Shown in pieces: positions 33,741 through 35,312 of a stretch of DNA of 35,312 nucleotides. How positions within the stretch are numbered: position 1 is the stretch's first letter; every line of letters starts with the position of its first letter. The DNA is from DAOSVX01 sp964440405 (GTDB taxonomy: Bacteria; Bacillota_I; Bacilli_A; RF39; UBA660). The translations under genes were made by a program, and so were the position numbers. The DNA lies in assembly GCA_964440405.1 (NCBI GenBank), contig CAYTSB010000003.1, positions 1 to 35,312 of the forward strand. The letters run 5' to 3'. The notes under the pieces were generated by a model. The model ran no database searches. It saw nothing but the letters and a program-made list of their open reading frames with translations, and was not told where the DNA came from.

Positions 33741-34215
33741 TTAGTTCACTTTTATTTCCTCTATATGATGAGATAATAAATTCCATTCTTCATCGAACTC
33801 AAAATAGCCGTTAATTTTTTTACCTTCTAAAATAAATGGCATCCAATAGCTATCATCAATAAACATTTTATTATAAGGTATTTTATCTATATTAAACCAT
33901 TCTGGTTTCATTTCTTCGGTTTCCTGAGGTTTTCCATCCCACTTAGTTGCGACATATAAATGAAATATTAAATGTGCTTTGGCTCCTTTTACATACTCAA
34001 GAAAATCCATAATCCCGACTTTTTCATATTCAGTTGGAGCGATACATATTTCTTCATAAGCTTCCCTAATCATGGCTTCTTCTGGAGTTTCATTTGGTTC
34101 TAATTTGCCACCAACACCGTTATATTTTCCTGCACCAAATCCTCTTTTTTTTCATAGCAAGTAAAATTTGATTGTCTTTTCTTAACAATAGTAAAGTCGT
34201 TTCTATTTTTTGCAT
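33741..34215 (-). pseudogene. MTH1-like Nudix hydrolase with a frameshift in an A8 run
   Basis: Translation from ATG 34213-34215 (GAGGTG upstream) gives MQKIETTLLLLRKDNQILLAMKKK and then hits TAA at 34120-34122. Removing one A from the A8 run (34145-34152) restores a 157-residue frame: LLAMKKRGFGAGKYNGVGGK, Nudix box GX5EX7REAYEE with the usual later Gly replaced by Cys, then the MTH1-type end with EMKPEWF, IDDSYWMPF and KINGYFEF. This matches mammalian MTH1 (156 residues), which hydrolyses 8-oxo-dGTP, unusually closely for a bacterial gene. The gene may be broken, phase-variable, rescued by slippage on the A-run, or intact with a sequencing or assembly error. It separates tsaE from tsaB. Confidence 0.85.
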
Positions 34216-34263
34216 ACTACACCTCTTTTAAATTAATTATACATTATTTTTTATTAATTTAAT

Positions 34264-34286
34264 AAAAAAACAGATTTTTATCTGTT
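34264..34286 (-). terminator. tsaE terminator, overlapping its stop codon
   Basis: AACAGAT and ATCTGTT (34269-34286) pair over 7 bp with a four-base loop, followed on the minus strand by seven T (34264-34270). The TAA of tsaE (34285-34287) overlaps the stem. Confidence 0.7.
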
Positions 34287-34737
34287 ATAAAACTGCATGA
34301 CACAAATCTTCATATTGTTTGCCGTAAGGAGTAAAAACTAAAACTCTAGTGTTTTCGTCAATAATTTTAAAAGTAATTTGCAATCTTTCCTCTGGCAGAT
34401 AATCACTAATTAATTCTGACCATTCAATAATAGAAATAGCTCCTTTATTAAAATATTCATCTATTCCAATATTTTGATGATTATTATTTAAACGATATAC
34501 ATCCATATGATACAAAGGTAATTCTCCTCCTAGATATTCTTTAACTAGATTAAAAGTAGGAGAAGTTATGACTTCTTTCATTCCTAAGGCTTGTGCAAAA
34601 CCTTTGACAAAAACTGTTTTTCCGCTTCCTAGTTCACCATCTAAACATATTACCATATTAGGAAACTTCTCTGATTCAATATTTTGAGCTAGTTCCATCA
34701 TTTCTTCTTCATCATGTACTGTCACCTTATAATTCAT
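34285..34737 (-). CDS. tsaE: TsaE, ATPase of t6A biosynthesis
   Basis: A 150-residue P-loop ATPase from ATG 34735-34737 (MNYKVTVHDEEEMMELAQ), preceded by GGTGATAG; the longer frame from 34809 runs through the promoter and is rejected. Walker A GELGSGKT at 34-41, SPTFNLVKEY (switch region), HMDVYRL and IIEWSE are conserved. It drives the TsaB-TsaD cycle. Separate from the tsaB-rimI-tsaD operon by the Nudix gene. Confidence 0.95.
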   Translation of the reverse strand: MNYKVTVHDEEEMMELAQNIESEKFPNMVICLDGELGSGKTVFVKGFAQALGMKEVITSPTFNLVKEYLGGELPLYHMDVYRLNNNHQNIGIDEYFNKGAISIIEWSELISDYLPEERLQITFKIIDENTRVLVFTPYGKQYEDLCHAVL

Positions 34738-34752
34738 TCTATCACCATCTTC

Positions 34753-34781
34753 ATTATAAATAATATTTATGATACTTACAA
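34753..34781 (-). promoter_or_regulatory. Promoter of tsaE
   Basis: TTGTAA (34776-34781) and TATAAT (34753-34758) on the minus strand are 17 bases apart, with the start about ten bases before the tsaE ribosome binding site. Confidence 0.65.
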
Positions 34782-34782
34782 C

Positions 34783-34800
34783 AGTTTTTTGCAAAAAACT
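34783..34800. repeat. Perfect 18-bp palindrome beside the tsaE promoter
   Basis: AGTTTTTTGCAAAAAACT is its own reverse complement and abuts the tsaE -35. As RNA it would have almost no loop, so a DNA-binding protein site is more likely than a terminator. No known operator is recognised. Confidence 0.4.
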
Positions 34801-34832
34801 CATAAACATATTCTATTTAATTTTTAGGACTT

Positions 34833-35312
34833 TTATAAATGGACTTTTTCAATAATATTACTTTCCTTAACTTTATTTACAGAATGATTTTCAATTAGAT
34901 TTATTGCCCACTTTTCTATTTCAATATTTTCTTCTATTACAAATTCTTGTCCTCGACACGCTGATTTAAAATAGCCATCTTTCCAACTATCTGTATTATG
35001 ATAAGTTATTGATAGATTTTTAAATATTACTGGTAAATCCCACTTTGTTCTTGTCATTCCTCTTTTAGTTAAATCTAATTCTTCATTATATTTAAACATG
35101 CCATAACCTTTGATATTCTTATTAAACGTACAATTTTCTCTTGCTATATAAATACAATTTGAGTTGTTATTTAGTCTTTTATATCCATTAGCATGGGGCT
35201 GCTTTTTTACCCATTCTGTTAGATTTTCCTTATGTGGGTAAATTATCCTATCAATTTGCAAATAACCAAACATTGTATGATGATCATTACCTTTTTTAAA
35301 TTTATATCCTTT
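34833..35312 (-). CDS. Nucleotide-modification-associated domain 3 (Nmad3)-like protein, partial
   Basis: The frame is open to the right edge and stops at 34833-34835, giving 159 residues of the C-terminal part; an internal ATG at 35273 is not needed as a start. It has the order DHHTMFGYLQIDRII, NCIYIAREN, KGYGMFKYNEELDLT and TKWDLP, which agrees with my memory of the Nmad3 domain (HxxFGWLQ, NTIYVA, G-x-G-x-F, LTxxG, W-x-LP). Such domains were predicted from genome context near nucleic-acid modification or restriction systems; no activity is known. The real neighbours lie outside the window. Family call moderate. Confidence 0.6.
   Translation of the reverse strand, partial: KGYKFKKGNDHHTMFGYLQIDRIIYPHKENLTEWVKKQPHANGYKRLNNNSNCIYIARENCTFNKNIKGYGMFKYNEELDLTKRGMTRTKWDLPVIFKNLSITYHNTDSWKDGYFKSACRGQEFVIEENIEIEKWAINLIENHSVNKVKESNIIEKVHL

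Noticed and set aside
1..35312. UGA read as tryptophan, as in mycoplasmas
   Set aside because: Several genes end in TGA at overlaps with the next start (pgk/tpiA and the pilin-like pair as ATGA), and tryptophans are encoded by TGG.
1..35312. CRISPR arrays, tRNA or rRNA genes, insertion sequences
   Set aside because: No spaced repeat array, cloverleaf or transposase was seen, and the gaps are too short to hold them.

Overview
The window is a dense, very AT-rich bacterial chromosome segment with almost every gene on the minus strand. It looks like a low-GC Firmicute of the Bacilli/Mollicutes-related gut type. Evidence is a full spo0A, a Cse60-type sporulation protein gene, peptidoglycan genes (MurJ/SpoVB-type flippase, FemX-type ligase, DUF368/PopT carrier-lipid transporter), AAGGAGG-type ribosome binding sites and TTGACT/TATAAT promoters. 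UGA is an ordinary stop here (pgk, the Cse60 gene, the epimerase and the pilin-like gene all end in TGA), so this is not a UGA=Trp mycoplasma. The species assignment is inference.

Layout. 1-186: 3' end of a plus-strand coiled-coil protein. 183-2535: lipoprotein, Cse60 and MurJ/SpoVB-like flippase, one short operon. 2702-3208: unknown coiled-coil protein. 3290-7503: the str operon rpsL-rpsG-fusA-tuf with a strong promoter at 7598-7626. 7651-8432: two overlapping genes for related pilin-like membrane proteins. 8553-13549: a short ClpC, an SDR oxidoreductase and UvrB. 13690-14893: two small membrane proteins and the zinc peptidase YugP. 14897-17716: cysS and gltX. 17772-22155: glycolysis (gpmI, tpiA, pgk) with spo0A between gpmI and tpiA. 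22254-24304: FemX (the only complete plus-strand gene) converging on DUF368/PopT. 24570-26595: an OmpR-type two-component system. 26665-33633: a tight eight-gene operon tsaB-rimI-tsaD-ZIP-epimerase-patatin-asnS-yebC. 33741-34215: a frameshifted MTH1-like Nudix gene. 34285-34737: tsaE. 34833-35312: a protein resembling the nucleotide-modification-associated domain 3 family, running off the right edge.

How the genes work together. The window is mostly housekeeping: translation (EF-Tu, EF-G, S7, S12, three aminoacyl-tRNA synthetases, the t6A37 enzymes TsaB/D/E), lower glycolysis, cell-wall lipid traffic, protein quality control and DNA repair. The interest lies in regulation and compaction: tandem Spo0A-box-like repeats in front of spo0A; 11-bp-spaced direct repeats at the response-regulator promoter that recur downstream of the kinase gene; terminator-like hairpins whose 3' arms carry the ribosome binding site of the next gene (clpC, gltX); and stop codons buried in terminator stems. 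No CRISPR array, tRNA, rRNA or insertion sequence was seen, and no stretch over 300 bases lacks a gene.
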